A stretch of 64,000 bases of DNA from Symbiodinium natans (taxonomy: Eukaryota; Sar; Dinophyceae; Suessiales; Symbiodiniaceae), in the NCBI GenBank assembly GCA_905221605.1, contig CAJNDS010000056.1, positions 117,001 through 181,000 of the forward strand, in the 5' to 3' direction. Below the pieces are notes generated by a model that was not told where the DNA came from, did no database searches, and saw nothing but the letters and a program-made list of their open reading frames with translations. Position 1 is the stretch's first letter, and each line of letters opens with the position of its first letter. This document shows positions 48,601 through 54,662 of the stretch, in pieces. Position numbers and translations under genes: made by a program.

Positions 48601-51148
48601 TACACCCCAACATTGGACCAGGATGGCCTCTCCTTCGATGAGTTCGTGGAGCAGGCTTATACAGGGTCCAAACATGTCCAAACCACGAACGCCCGGGCGT
48701 GAAGAAGGAATCTCGGGCTTCCCAAAAACCATTTCAAACGCTTAGGTTTCTACAGTCCGCAGGTAACCGACACATCCTCGGATTGATGTTCCTGTGTCTT
48801 CGGGGGTTGAATGCGCGGCTTTGGGGATCAAAAGGAACTTTGGGCTTGGGCTGCACGGGGCCCACTGTGAGGCCTTACCGGGAGTTGGAGTTTCAAGGCA
48901 AGGCACCACAAGGTCCCACAAAGGCTCTCCTGTGATCTTATGATTACATGGCTCTAAAATCCGACCCTTGAAGCCGCTCCTCCACCCTTTTGTAGGTGAT
49001 CGACTTGCGGATGGACACGCCTGCTGGCGCTCTCGACGTCGAGATGCTGAAGCTCCTTGGGCGCAAGCCGGGGAGCAATTGAATTCTCAGCAGAAGGGTG
49101 CCCCAAATCAAACCTCCAAAGCCTGCATATATGTGATATGTGATGAAATCTCATTCGTTTGGGCTCTGGGCTTGCGGGTGCCGTCCTTGAGACCCTTGCT
49201 TTCCCCCCCCCCCCGAGCGCTGAGTCAGCCTCGAAGCTAAGAGCGCTGCAACACATCGTGAGAGGGGTTTCTTGTGCCTCTTTTGTGCTTCTTCAGGTCC
49301 ACCACCAGCTCGGAGCATAAAACGCTCCGGCGGAGGCTCATGTATGTGGAGGCAGGGGACTCAGGGCTGCGCTTAGAACTTAGCAGAAACATCCGGGCTT
49401 CAGGGCTTCGTACTTGTTTGGGAGGCCGGGGGGGGGAGGGAGCGTCGGAAGGCAGACCTTGAAGCCTTAAACTGACTTACACTACTGATGATTCCGTTTT
49501 CGCGCGCGCCCCCTTGATTTGATTTTGGCGCCCAAGTTGAACTCTACACGAAGCCCAAGAAAGAGCTCTCCACTTCGCTATTGAGCACGGGGAGTTGCGT
49601 TGAAGTTTCGGATGTGTAGGAGGACAGCCTCGAGATGTGGGGGGAGAGGGGGGGGTTGAGCCGACTGTGGCCCACTTTGGGGTGCAGTAGAAGTGCTGTG
49701 TCAGAGGAGGCTTTGGGTGCTTTGCTGATCTTTGCTGCCTTCCTACGCAACGCATTTTCTGAACGGATTGAGCTATCTGCCGCATAGCTGCCAGGGTCCA
49801 ATATTGTAGCCTCCGGCAGTAACCTTCCGAACATGCGATCCAGTCGGAGCTGCGGAAGATGCTCGGAGTGCCAAAGGAGGCGCGCGCACGACCAGGCTAG
49901 TTTCAGGCTTGGTTTTGGATCCGATGTGGGGGTTTCCGAAAATAGCTGTACCCTTTCTGGGGTACTTGGGGGTACATGTGAGGTACCCCTATTTTGGGAA
50001 TACCCATGTAAACCGAAACCCTCGGACAGATGTGGCTTAGGTAGGGCTTGGAGGGCTTTGGATGCGCGATTCGTGCCTTGAACTTTCAGCCCCCGCATTT
50101 GCCACTTTTGAAGACAAAAGCAGGGTCTTCTGAAGCTCGCACGCAGAATGTTTGAGACGCCAGAGTCAGGATTCTCTAGCTTTCCTCCATGGTCTTGGTA
50201 AGGATGTCATGAGTCATGATGACTCATCATGAGTCATGAATGTCCAGCTTAGAATGTCATGGAGAAGCTGAAGTTCTCAAAAGCAGTGAACCTTGAGCCT
50301 AGCGAGCGAACATGCTGAGACTGCCTTGAAGATGATGGCTGCATGTGGCCTGCGCCAGGCGAAGCTAAAGCGCCGGTCAACCTCGGAGGACCCCCCAAGC
50401 AAGAGCTTTGGTGGTTGAGGGGGGGGGAGTGCTGGGGATGGAATGAGAGGGGTTGGCCTAGGACCAGCCTTTCCCGGAGAACCCTCAGCCCATCTTAGTC
50501 CGCCTTAGCCCATCTCACCCCATCAACTTATGCTTCAGACCCTTTTGCAGGTCCACTGTACCACCCCCCCCCCCCCCCCCCCCCCAACCCTGAGCGTTGA
50601 AATCGCAGGATGCCGCTGAGGCCGCCTTCCAGCACCCCAAGGTCCGAAGTTGATTTTTTCTCTGCCGAGGTTTGAGGATTTGATTCGAGGCACTCCTTGA
50701 AGGCTTGAAGGCTTGAAGGCTTGAAGGACGGGGAAGCTGCCGGGAGATCGTGTCGTGTTTTCTGGTGCGTTGGGTCAAATGTTTTGGGTGTTTTGGAACG
50801 TCTCTCGGGAATTTAGAGGTTGATGTGATTGAGGTGCAAGACGTCAAAGTACCACATCCTAAGCTGGAGTATCTGTTGCATGCCACCTTACATACAGAAT
50901 ACAGGCATTGAGTGCTGGGCCCGCAAAAGGCTGATCTGAGCATAAACAGGTCGCAGCTCGTGAAGCTTCGGGCTCCGGACCCAACACCCACAAGCGCCCA
51001 GCAGCACCTTCCGCACCCATCTGATTTTCGGAACAGCCCAGCTGCAACCCACTCCCAGGTCCGCGAAGAGCTTCGCGAGGACTCTGCAGCCTCGCTGATG
51101 CAGCACGTGGAGCCCGGGGCCAAAGAGGTTATGATGGCTGGCATCTGA
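24612..51148 (+). CDS. Voltage-gated cation channel gene (split, many exons)
   Basis: Exon-by-exon reading gives one six-transmembrane ion-transport domain with a calcium-binding tail. Order: S1 (24612), S1-S2 (25776), S2-S3 (26348), S3 (26943), S4 (27994 and 28373), S4-S5 linker (43305), S5 (43681), turret (44026), pore (45317), S6 (45652 and 45794), EF-hand (46532 and 46864), second EF-like segment (48601), helical tail (48996, 49297, 49844) and a possible final exon ending in TGA at 51148. Phases match across all joins from S1 through the pore and again across S6. Exons are missing before S1, between pore and S6, between 45847 and 46532 and between 46930 and 48601. Most donors are GC. S4 has arginine at every third position, so voltage gating is likely. 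Ion selectivity cannot be told. The S4/S5 intron is 14.9 kb and contains a satellite and a retrotransposon. A single domain is seen; further domains could lie upstream. Confidence 0.85.
25776..25889 (+). CDS. Channel exon: S1-S2 loop and start of S2
   Basis: This 114-base exon between ATCAG and a GC donor encodes 38 residues. It has a basic loop (QTQLKRGSEHRLP) followed by the S2 start IIVENAFCAFFTAE, including the conserved acidic residue at the end of S2. Phase is 0 on both sides. Confidence 0.75.
26348..26403 (+). CDS. Channel exon: end of S2 and S2-S3 loop
   Basis: GTGCAG precedes and a GC donor follows. It encodes VLIRFCAFRTYRYCMVDA and two bases of a Trp codon completed by the next exon. 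The RF-x-AF pattern after S2 is characteristic of voltage-gated channels. Confidence 0.8.
26943..26992 (+). CDS. Channel exon: S3 membrane segment
   Basis: GCGCAG precedes. The joined codon gives W, then FLFDLTLVIFMVHPPR. The Asp in FLFDL is the conserved S3 acidic residue that pairs with S4 arginines. The end at a GT donor leaves one base, matching the two-base start of the next exon. Confidence 0.8.
27994..28042 (+). CDS. Channel exon: S3-S4 loop and start of S4
   Basis: Encodes GTGGGAGILNNFSSL plus two bases of an Arg codon. A glycine-rich stretch before S4 is common in dinoflagellate channels. CCAG precedes and a GC donor follows. Confidence 0.8.
28373..28416 (+). CDS. Channel exon: S4 voltage sensor
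   Basis: Joined to its neighbours it reads SLRLLRLLRLTRMARLMR, with six arginines at every third position, the hallmark of a voltage sensor. GGAAG precedes and a GT donor follows after 28416, leaving one base (C) that combines with GT at 43305 to give the last Arg codon across a 14,888-base intron. Confidence 0.9.
28729..33258. repeat. 105-bp hairpin satellite, left array (~43 units)
   Basis: Units of about 105 bases (spacing measured at 29041, 29146, 29251, 29356, 29461) repeat head to tail. Each contains GTGCGGGC-TGCTG-GCCCGCAC and GTGCGGG-GCGCTTG-CCCGCAC, two 21-nt hairpins with the same 7-bp arms, separated by TTTTCAGCACCAAGCCAACC and CAAGCCCAAGCCTGC words. Because 105 is a multiple of three and the unit lacks stops in several frames, open frames of 100-340 codons arise. 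I regard these as non-coding. A decayed block with many indels lies at 30390-30780. Confidence 0.95.
33256..33339 (+). repeat. Split direct repeat A1
   Basis: 84 bases from GCATAAGAGTTCTCTG to TTTCAAGATCA, matching A2 at 39272-39355. It forms the left end of the element and probably contains promoter and priming functions. Confidence 0.9.
33358..33681 (+). CDS. Small membrane-protein ORF of the retrotransposon
   Basis: From the ATG at 33358 this encodes 107 residues beginning MDAYHFAGAAGGLLLGIW. A second hydrophobic segment lies around residues 42-64 (LWLVCFGLVGLLVTNLAL). The C-terminal third is polar (EFTFSVKGKSGKG). Two predicted membrane-associated segments are visible. It ends 12 bases before the gag-like start in the same frame, so stop readthrough could fuse them. 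Such an ORF is not a standard part of DIRS-type elements. It could be an accessory protein, a translation leader or a remnant of a longer gag. No family is recognised. Confidence 0.6.
   Translation: MDAYHFAGAAGGLLLGIWLKTGNREPDVRPCICHCAVSSPERSTGEGAWLWLVCFGLVGLLVTNLALAFRVSFRKDEAGLQEFTFSVKGKSGKGVYGVPKGLQITEQ
33694..34944 (+). CDS. Gag-like ORF1 protein
   Basis: 416 residues from ATG 33694. Position directly ahead of the RT gene, size, an Ala/Gly/Pro/Val-rich middle (about residues 105-150) and a Lys/Arg/Glu-rich helical C-terminus (KQEVERDAQLSKNLRKAREE) fit a retroelement nucleocapsid-type protein that would bind the RNA and form particles. No CCHC zinc knuckle is seen. The central part (residues about 170-340) looks folded, with Cys residues in FCMCISE and DACNCYG. 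The RT frame is open on the -1 side through the last part of this ORF, so a -1 frameshift product is possible. Assignment as gag is by context only. Confidence 0.65.
   Translation: MQTGEIVYLRYHGDPGVIHTRLLVGQVQGDEWVIVTPDHDVYVEELARHNPDIQYMWHSPDGRLARGVPRNQVYGFAPMTAAQYAAVMRAGRAEFDAEIARRGLGAVAAVGAAPMGGGGGAVEAAPVAAAAAVAQPVAAVPAQPGNAAIGNAGPGARDLTGRGLVWVAAEGTSTTVFGEVVAGVVAPAVEGAKTVHRMADGSDLFCMCISETSRQTFNGRPAACDGRILARGFNTVGQPERPLSEVVAASREVEMGWKIAGPRTALWCLNYLMTEGLGFEAHHERFRQLCRIDAGGWGVQEHFQTSMFLRQLIQVDQVDACNCYGVELMFRRVQTIEYAHSERAREIESKTVGGKLSLEEQYTFGSLVRQAGTLMIAPSLLEHVKQEVERDAQLSKNLRKAREERDLAKKKGGGNP
35136..39056 (+). CDS. Reverse transcriptase-RNase H with C-terminal cytosine-methyltransferase-like domain
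   Basis: The first in-frame ATG, in good context (ACCATGG), is 35136, giving 1,306 residues; the frame is open further upstream into ORF1. RT motifs: A near residue 226 (TADLKDAFYHF), B near 279 (LPMGWTHAL), C near 325 (YVDNF, with Asn instead of the second Asp of YxDD), then KVLGWCF. RNase H acidic residues: VDASTWGLGAV (479), SDSTAAICALD (622), EWNPADAVSRG (671). Residues about 680-1050 are Arg/Gly/Pro/Ser-rich and overlap the recombinase ORF in another frame. Residues 1059 to about 1280 form a methyltransferase-like domain: IEIFSGRGELGKAL (motif I), GTPCESF with Cys 1122 (motif IV), LENP at 1184-1187 (motif VI). RT would copy the element RNA. The methyltransferase-like part may methylate cytosine in DNA. 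RT family is firm; enzymatic competence is not. Confidence 0.85.
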   Translation: MVAECVRGLNALYSGDKFGKANSQCQTPSRAQLAALEHIRNSVHLLGAPEQELSGREALWQLQAFDGYGEDQAPPLVASYEPSLLSLPTGEVPPVPLHTLLGGDGMKIVEDFISTRLLQKNEALRNLRRTGVVKCYSDPRLLEARVYKSFVRRLWDGGLVEFTSEEPTEKVEVFFVRKKDGRLRMVVDCRRSNEWFAPPDKVNLATAEVLSRIDLGGTDCDLYISTADLKDAFYHFELPLQLRPYFGMRPLSAGDLGITSLGGKAIRASSLVFPRLKVLPMGWTHALWWCQNIHQRIVSGVGATADKCLEDRASVPSPECMHLEYVDNFVCIGTAKEEVEALAAAGVQALRDKGLVVHEVESGEGNIKVLGWCFQGKKLRPLSHRVWRLIAAIRFLLDRGTCSGKQLEKVLGHATFIALGRREALAVFGESYSFVRTHYEQNHRIWPSVRRELMIWTSIAPLLWRDLGIPWASEVAAVDASTWGLGAVVADFDEAEVRQLGKYSERWRFEIPEFRCPRASAFGTAFADDSDEARSLQWAHSGDNNAKARPVPLSVVEGKLLSDRFVPVASSQVDRKWRVVGRHKWKRQEGMPVLEGRASLFAVKRLLRKETSFHMRHLILSDSTAAICALDRGRGRSFGMRRVTQQLASLCLCSGISVQFRFIPSEWNPADAVSRGSLFPSSAVHGGAQVHPAPQSCSQDRTAAAGQPCEPARGPKPAAGQEDSREGQGQNQAAIRDVGGGISEPWMQRAVQQAVEEDVHSGGVNHDREVHRERPRPPGEPSFGGLVRRGGGFEPGPVPHCGDPVLPAPSPWWPRRVGPGKANSRRVATTGPAKVEAAVTLGSRVLDGYGSHHSQHDRGGPLYITRLCDLPETGRGSQTAGGWLGAPRWGGQSMVADPSPAGARNAFEDGGVRRDSVVRPSSDCVDRRADLPSAQGRPPMRLGAAVLGEPRDSEKLHARCRKPVRHGSCSGRSASLSSSSWRSEPGCSAWLSNLAGNPKTGEVAQFQQCAKVRERWSRHTADASPLQGDAAKGAGGKPKHPVRGVWPALNVPLGPAVRVYIEIFSGRGELGKALAQQCGGVVMLWDLRLGSQYDLRHPARRAMICGWIRAGRISGVHLGTPCESFTRARDAPPGPCPLRSNLQPLGLRGLCPADQVKVELGNLWMRFSVKVVLLCWKLRLSATLENPLTSRFWRCPPVQQLLRRPHVGRWTTHYCAWGKPLKKPTAFLGVHIDLSVLELHKCRGKRICDFTLRPHVPLQGRTAAGQWRTKWAEPYPTRICAAIAKAFYNAEVAVLARKFEQCYARS
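37189..38283 (+). CDS. Tyrosine recombinase (integrase) of the retrotransposon
   Basis: 364 residues from ATG 37189 (the frame is open to 37105). It lies wholly inside the long RT ORF, one base out of phase. Catalytic signature: Arg 188 in TYLRPGEVAKL (box I), His 290 and Arg 293 in DPHPYRLRHGG (box II), a GRWRS Trp, and Tyr 328 in VRRYEKGGR as nucleophile. These enzymes join circular element DNA to the target by strand exchange without target-site duplication, matching the GCA junctions. The N-terminal half is basic and helical, like the DNA-binding arm of these proteins. How it is translated (reinitiation, frameshift or splicing) is not visible. No catalytic residue is missing. Confidence 0.85.
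   Translation: MVVHRFIQLPKAAAKTALRPPASRVNRPAGQSLQQVKKTRAKARVKIRQQFGTLAEASVSRGCRERYSKLWRRMCTAAGLTMTEKYTASDLDLPASQVLEDLFDEGEDLSQGQYLIAAIQFYQPHLRGGRGGLDLAKQTLAGWRRLDPPKSRLPLPWEVVCLMAMEAITRNMIEVALYILLAFVTYLRPGEVAKLLVGGLVPPVGVVKAWSLILHPLELETPSKTGEFDETVLFDLPQIVWIAEQTFRLLKAGHRCASEPLFSVSLETVRSFMRDVGSRFGMEVAVGDPHPYRLRHGGPSRDVLLGFRTLQEIQKRGRWRSFSSVRRYEKGGRVTQQMQALSKATRQKALEASQNIQSVVCGLP
39152..39274 (+). repeat. Split direct repeat B1
   Basis: 123 bases from GGGCACTTCTTTTGCGACGG to CGCGGTGCA, matching B2 at 39380-39502. It abuts A2, sharing the trinucleotide GCA at 39272-39274. Confidence 0.9.
39272..39355 (+). repeat. Split direct repeat A2
   Basis: Internal copy of A1 (33256-33339), same length and sequence by eye. 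B1-A2 is the junction that would be formed when A1 and B2 join in a circular intermediate. A 24-base C-rich spacer separates it from B2. Confidence 0.9.
39380..39502 (+). repeat. Split direct repeat B2
   Basis: Right terminus of the element, matching B1. It ends in GCA and is followed at once by satellite sequence (CCCCTTTTCAG). Confidence 0.9.
39500..43255. repeat. 105/106-bp hairpin satellite, right array (~36 units)
   Basis: This continues the left array across the element. The first part (to about 40.9 kb) carries the CACCCCTTTTCAG variant of the left array. Later units carry CACCGCTTTTCAG and, from about 42.06 kb, TTCGGGTGCGGG, with a regular 106-base period (42351, 42457, 42563, 42669, 42775, 42881) and near identity. 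Truncated units are common at 40.6-41.7 kb. The open frame at 39376-40947 is a repeat artefact. Confidence 0.95.
43305..43335 (+). CDS. Channel exon: S4-S5 linker
   Basis: This 31-base exon after TCAG completes an Arg codon, then reads FFPELMTLV and two bases of Lys. PELMTLVKGMVRAM across the join is the typical linker of dinoflagellate voltage-gated channels. A GC donor follows. Confidence 0.85.
43364..43451. repeat. Poly-G/purine tract in channel intron
   Basis: After T10 there are more than 80 bases of G runs interrupted only by single A residues. Many GGG runs make a G-quadruplex plausible. It lies 29 bases after a channel exon. Confidence 0.9.
43681..43758 (+). CDS. Channel exon: S5 membrane segment
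   Basis: GCCAG precedes. The frame reads GMVRAMQSVVFILLFMVVVT and YVFAI, then two bases of Val; a GC donor follows. The hydrophobic stretch and YVFAI ending are typical of S5. Confidence 0.85.
44026..44096 (+). CDS. Channel exon: turret and start of pore helix
   Basis: TTTCAG precedes and a GC donor follows. It encodes TTVSLFESPRVSEPRF and TTRFGTI; the final base joins GC at 45317 to give Gly. RFGTIGSSMMTLF across the join matches the pore-helix entry of single-domain dinoflagellate channels. Confidence 0.8.
45317..45380 (+). CDS. Channel exon: pore region
   Basis: ACTAG precedes. The frame reads SSMMTLFLYGVLADNLTYIL. The end is at a GT (45380) or GA donor; the exact base is unresolved because the next exon is uncertain. 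A possible next exon starts at 45471 and reads LDDVGLHGAWYL, which would supply the first half of S6, but its donor does not fit cleanly. Confidence 0.8.
45652..45695 (+). CDS. Channel exon: S6 inner helix
   Basis: CGAG precedes. The frame reads FMVISGMTLLNMLI plus G, ending at a GC donor. NMLIG is the conserved S6 motif of cation channels of the ion-transport family. Confidence 0.9.
45794..45847 (+). CDS. Channel exon: end of S6 and cytoplasmic helix
   Basis: GCCAG precedes. Joined to the previous exon it gives LIGVLCQVIEDSSQEESEML. The GC donor after 45847 leaves one base, so at least one unrecognised exon lies before the EF-hand exon, which starts in phase 0. Confidence 0.85.
45935..46030. 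repeat. CAC/CGCA-rich microsatellite in channel intron
   Basis: Imperfect CACGCACG/CACCCACG words, the complement of the GT/GC satellites further left. Confidence 0.75.
46532..46591 (+). CDS. Channel exon: EF-hand 1, loop
   Basis: GTCCAG precedes. It encodes VCLVEAFTAIDESNDGTISE and ends at a GC donor. Joined to DEW of the next exon it forms DESNDGTISEDEW: calcium ligands at loop positions 1, 3, 5, 7, 9 and 12 are all present. Confidence 0.85.
46864..46928 (+). CDS. Channel exon: EF-hand 1, exit helix
   Basis: CGCCAG precedes. It reads DEWAKIATNKRVQAALLKL and continues into a basic stretch. NxRVQAALLKL is usual after the first EF-hand in these channels. The 3' end is uncertain: a GC donor after 46928 is one option and a GA donor near 46939 another. 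Confidence 0.75.
48358..48403. repeat. Short tandem repeat, TACAACTTGA words
   Basis: Four imperfect copies of a 10-11 base unit (TACAACTTGA/CACAACTCGG). No function evident. Confidence 0.75.
48601..48654 (+). CDS. Channel exon: second, degenerate EF-hand
   Basis: TTCCAG precedes and a GC donor follows. The exon reads YTPTLDQDGLSFDEFVEQ. Compared with the usual LDxDGxGxLSFDEFVE it lacks residues in the loop, so calcium binding here may be lost, or the true acceptor is the AG before 48621 with the missing part in another exon. Confidence 0.7.
48996..49060 (+). CDS. Channel exon: helical tail
   Basis: TGTAG precedes. It reads VIDLRMDTPAGALDVEMLKL and L plus two bases, ending at a GC donor. 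FVEQVIDLRM..ALDVEML matches the usual sequence after the last EF-hand. Confidence 0.8.
49297..49351 (+). CDS. Channel exon: coiled-coil tail
   Basis: CTTCAG precedes. After a joined Gly codon it reads STTSSEHKTLRRRLMYVE, then a GC donor. The phase fits the exon on its left. Confidence 0.7.
49844..49876 (+). CDS. Candidate channel exon: tail
   Basis: After ATCCAG, 33 bases read SELRKMLGVPK before a GA donor (GAGGCG). Phase 0 fits the previous exon. The assignment is tentative. Confidence 0.4.
50206..50242. repeat. CATGAGTCATGA inverted/direct repeat cluster
   Basis: ATGAGTCATGATGACTCATCATGAGTCATG words give overlapping direct and inverted repeats centred on TGAGTCA-like sites. It could be a small hairpin; no gene is nearby. 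Confidence 0.7.
51059..51148 (+). CDS. Candidate terminal exon
   Basis: After TCCCAG the frame reads VREELREDSAASLMQHVEPG and AKEVMMAGI, then TGA. Charged helical composition suits the end of a cytoplasmic tail. Another possible exon at about 50609-50645 reads DAAEAAFQHPKVR. Linkage to the channel is by order and phase only. Confidence 0.4.
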   Translation, partial: VREELREDSAASLMQHVEPGAKEVMMAGI

Positions 51149-54009
51149 TGCCTTGCAGGCTGCGAGAGCAGACAACGGAAGTGAGCTTTAGAGGCCTCAT
51201 GACGTATGAAAGAGCGTGTCTAGGGGAATGGGAACTTGACTTGACCGGCCGCAAGGTCGCGCCTCTCGCAAGAGGCTGCCAGGGAGATGGCTTGGGGTTT
51301 GAGGATGGAGGCAAAGAAGGTTTGGTTGTGCACAGGCGGCTCATGGGGTCTCAAAGACATGTAAACTTCTGAATCGGACTCCAGCCTGCTGAGTTGACCC
51401 TTTGTCTATGGATTGAGGGCAGATCATTGGTTCTACAAAAAATTGTCACCTTCAGTGGTGGAACTTCGAACGAAAAAAGGGTGATGTTGCCAGGCCCTCA
51501 CACCAAATTGAAAGCGCAAAATTACCCAAAGATGCAACTCCAAATCCTCATAATCCTTCAAAAGCCATCCGACAGGAGCCTCGGGAGAGCCTGGCGGAGG
51601 GCCTTGCAGCATCCGACGCCGAAAGCGACGGCTGGCTCGCGGAGGCAGGGTTGTGGCTTGAGGTTTCAGGTTCAGTGCTTCAGGTTGCCCGGAGTGCTCA
51701 TATTGTGAGTGCACAGATGCACCACACACACACACCCACCCCGGTGTACGGACCCTTATAAGCTTCAAAGCTATAAGGAACCATATTTCACAGCGGGGCA
51801 GCCTTGTGGTTACTTGCTGATTTTGGGGCTTTGGTCTCAGATGAGCGCTCTCTTATGCGATGACGATGGAGAGTTTCATGGCCTTCCATGTCAGTGGCGG
51901 GGTTTAAGACTCCCAAAGAATCTGCTGAGAAGCTGCATGGAGGTGCCCCTGGAGTTGCTGTTTCTGGTGCTGAAGGCACATTTCATTCCGTTTAATTGTG
52001 GGTATGGTACAGGCTTCACTCTGAACCCCGAGCCTCCAATCCTAGCCTTCTCAGTTGAAGGGACTTGAAGGGTCTTGAAGGTGTTCATGGACCTGTGTCA
52101 GGTCGCTTGATGGCAAACGCTCCTACTTCAAAAGCTGCTAAAGTCATATTGAACATGTTGAGCTGTAAAGGCTAGAGCCAGCATCTAGAAGGCGCAGCCA
52201 TATTGACGACCCGCTACCCCAAAATAGTTGAAGTTGCTTGTTGATTCCGTGTCGGGTTTCCGTGTGGGTATTACCCTAATGCCGACATTCATCCAATTCG
52301 TGCTTTGTATGCTGTATGGAACCGCCATATAATGCCTGAGGGGGAACGTGTCTCTGCGTGGTTGGCTTGTTGAGACATGTTCTGGTGCTTGTGCCAGGCG
52401 TCCCCGCGAATTGCGCACTTAATTCAGACAGTGGTGATGATACCACCACCAACATATATTTCATTATCTGAGTTGGAGTGGCACTGGTATGCTCCACTCA
52501 TGCGACAGCCTATCCAGTCGATGAGGTGCCGTTTTCGTTGTCGCTAACTCCCACCCAACCCAAGACGACCAAGTGCTGAGGTCCGTTTAGTCTAAGTTCA
52601 GTCTTTTCGCCCCCCAAAGCTCTAAGTGGCAACCGAACCCGTGCCTCTAAAGCATAAAGCTTGAAGCCCTCAGAGTCCTTAAGTTCAGGCCCGGGCGGCC
52701 CATGAGCCGCCACTGGACGGCTGATCCGTGGCGGCCACGGACTCGGGCTCAGTTGTTTGCTTGGTTTTCCCACACCCTCGGTGTGGGGCTGTTAGATTGT
52801 TGACTCAACTCTTCTCCTCTCCCGGTCTCCTCCTCGCCCATCTCCCGAATCCCCAACCCCAAGCTATCATCGGAGAATCCTGGAGTGCCCAACTCATCCC
52901 CAGAGAATGAGTGTCTCAGAGCGTTTGAAGAGGTTTGAAGAAATCCTTGAAGTGCCCCAGAGTATTTTCAGAGAATCCCCGGAGTTTTTTTTTAAATGCA
53001 TTCCGAATCTGTAGAGGGTGGGGGATGTTTGTGCTTCCGGGGCTTTGAGGTTTCAGGGGTTATTTTCTTGCCATGCATGTCAAGTAGTGTTCAGCTAGCC
53101 TTGGGGCTGGGGGGCTTTGACTTTGGGGGGGCCCGCTTCATTTGTTTCCGTTGATGCTCATTTTATGGTAGCTCGCTGTCACAGAAGCAGGGTAATACGA
53201 GGTTTGGGTCTTGCAGGTTTTGGAATGTGGCTACGAGTTTAGGAGCATAAGGGCTTTTGTTGGCACATGTCTTGTGGAAAACGTCTGCTCACCAAAGATG
53301 TTCACAAGTTTAAGCTTGCCTGAGCATTCCCTGGGAGTCAAACCCGAAGTTCGATCATGCCAAGGGTTGGAGATGTTCTGTAAATTAGGGCCAAAACCTG
53401 ACAACACAGAACACCTGAGGTATGCGCAATTGCTTGAGAAACTTTGGCCCGGTCCAAAACAAGGACCAGAAGCTAATGCTGACAGGTCCTAAAATGTGTC
53501 GCCACTAGACCCTAAGCCCTAAACCTTCAAGACGAGCTGCCCGGCTTGCGGCATAAGGCGTTAGCGAACACGCACCAACATGAACAGACAGTGAAACAAC
53601 ATACAACATTCTCCTTGCCTACAGAATCAGCACAAACAGCTGCGTCCGAAAGATCGTTGCTTGCCGTATTTGGCTTCACTCTCGCGGCCTCGTCCTTGAA
53701 AAGGCAGAAAACTCAGTAAGCGTCGAGCTGAACACTTTGCGAGCGGAAACGAAAATGCCACCTTTCGATCTGATTCGATGCTTTCGAGCAGAACCGTGCA
53801 CCGCGTGGCAAAGAACGTTGCTTTCGGCACGTCCATCTTAAAGCGCCCCTCCCTTAGCCCTGCATCTCATGCCGCATGCCCTACTAGAGGCAAGAGAAGC
53901 CCTGAAGAGCCCTGAACCTGACACGAGTTGCAGCCATGCTTTCACCTGCCCAAGGCCCTTTCTCAGAAGGATGCCCTGCTGAGAGCGGCGCAGACCTGAC
54001 ACTTTAATT

Positions 54010-54110
54010 TAAGGCCACGTTAAGTATACCTTATGGCTACTTTAAGGCTACTTTAGGGCTACTGTAGGGCTACTTTAAGGCTACTTTAAGGCTACTGTAG
54101 GGCGACTGTA
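54010..54110. repeat. GGCTACTTTAA tandem repeat
   Basis: About nine copies of an 11-base unit varying between GGCTACTTTAA and GGCTACTGTAG. Confidence 0.85.
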
Positions 54111-54529
54111 GGCTAAGCATGGTGGACTTTGTCTGATGCTGATAGCAGCTTGGGTATCTCATGACAGCAGACTGTTTACGGAAGCACACAAGCCAGCGCC
54201 AAGCGCGAATCATAGAGAACATCCCCCCAAACGCTCGTCCCCTCAAAATTCCAACAGCTGGATCTCGTAGCTACGGGGCTGAATTGCTCATTGTGGCGGA
54301 GACGGCGCGGAATGTCGCCGAAGGCCCGGGGAAAGCTGTTGCTTGAGGGACTTCGTCAGGCTTCGTCGGGTTGAATTGAACGAGTGGGCTTGGAAGAATG
54401 AAGGGTCTGGGCCCAGGTTCAGGTGGCTATGGGCGATCTGGACGTACGTAGGTGTCGGTGTCGGTGTCGGTGCATGATGGGCGGAGACGTGTGGGCAGGG
54501 TTCTCAAGGAGTTCAGTCATACACAAAGC

Positions 54530-54662
54530 AGAACGAACACGAACACGAACAAAAACACGAACACGAACACTAACACGAACACTAACAAAAACACGAACAC
54601 GAACACGAACACACAGCTACAACTACACCTACACCCCCACCTACACCTACACTTACACCGAC
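54530..54662. repeat. (GAACAC)n minisatellite
   Basis: ACGAAC/ACTAAC/AAAAAC hexamers followed by CTACAC/CTACAA hexamers. It gives Asn-Thr and Arg-Thr translations that are not genes. Confidence 0.9.
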
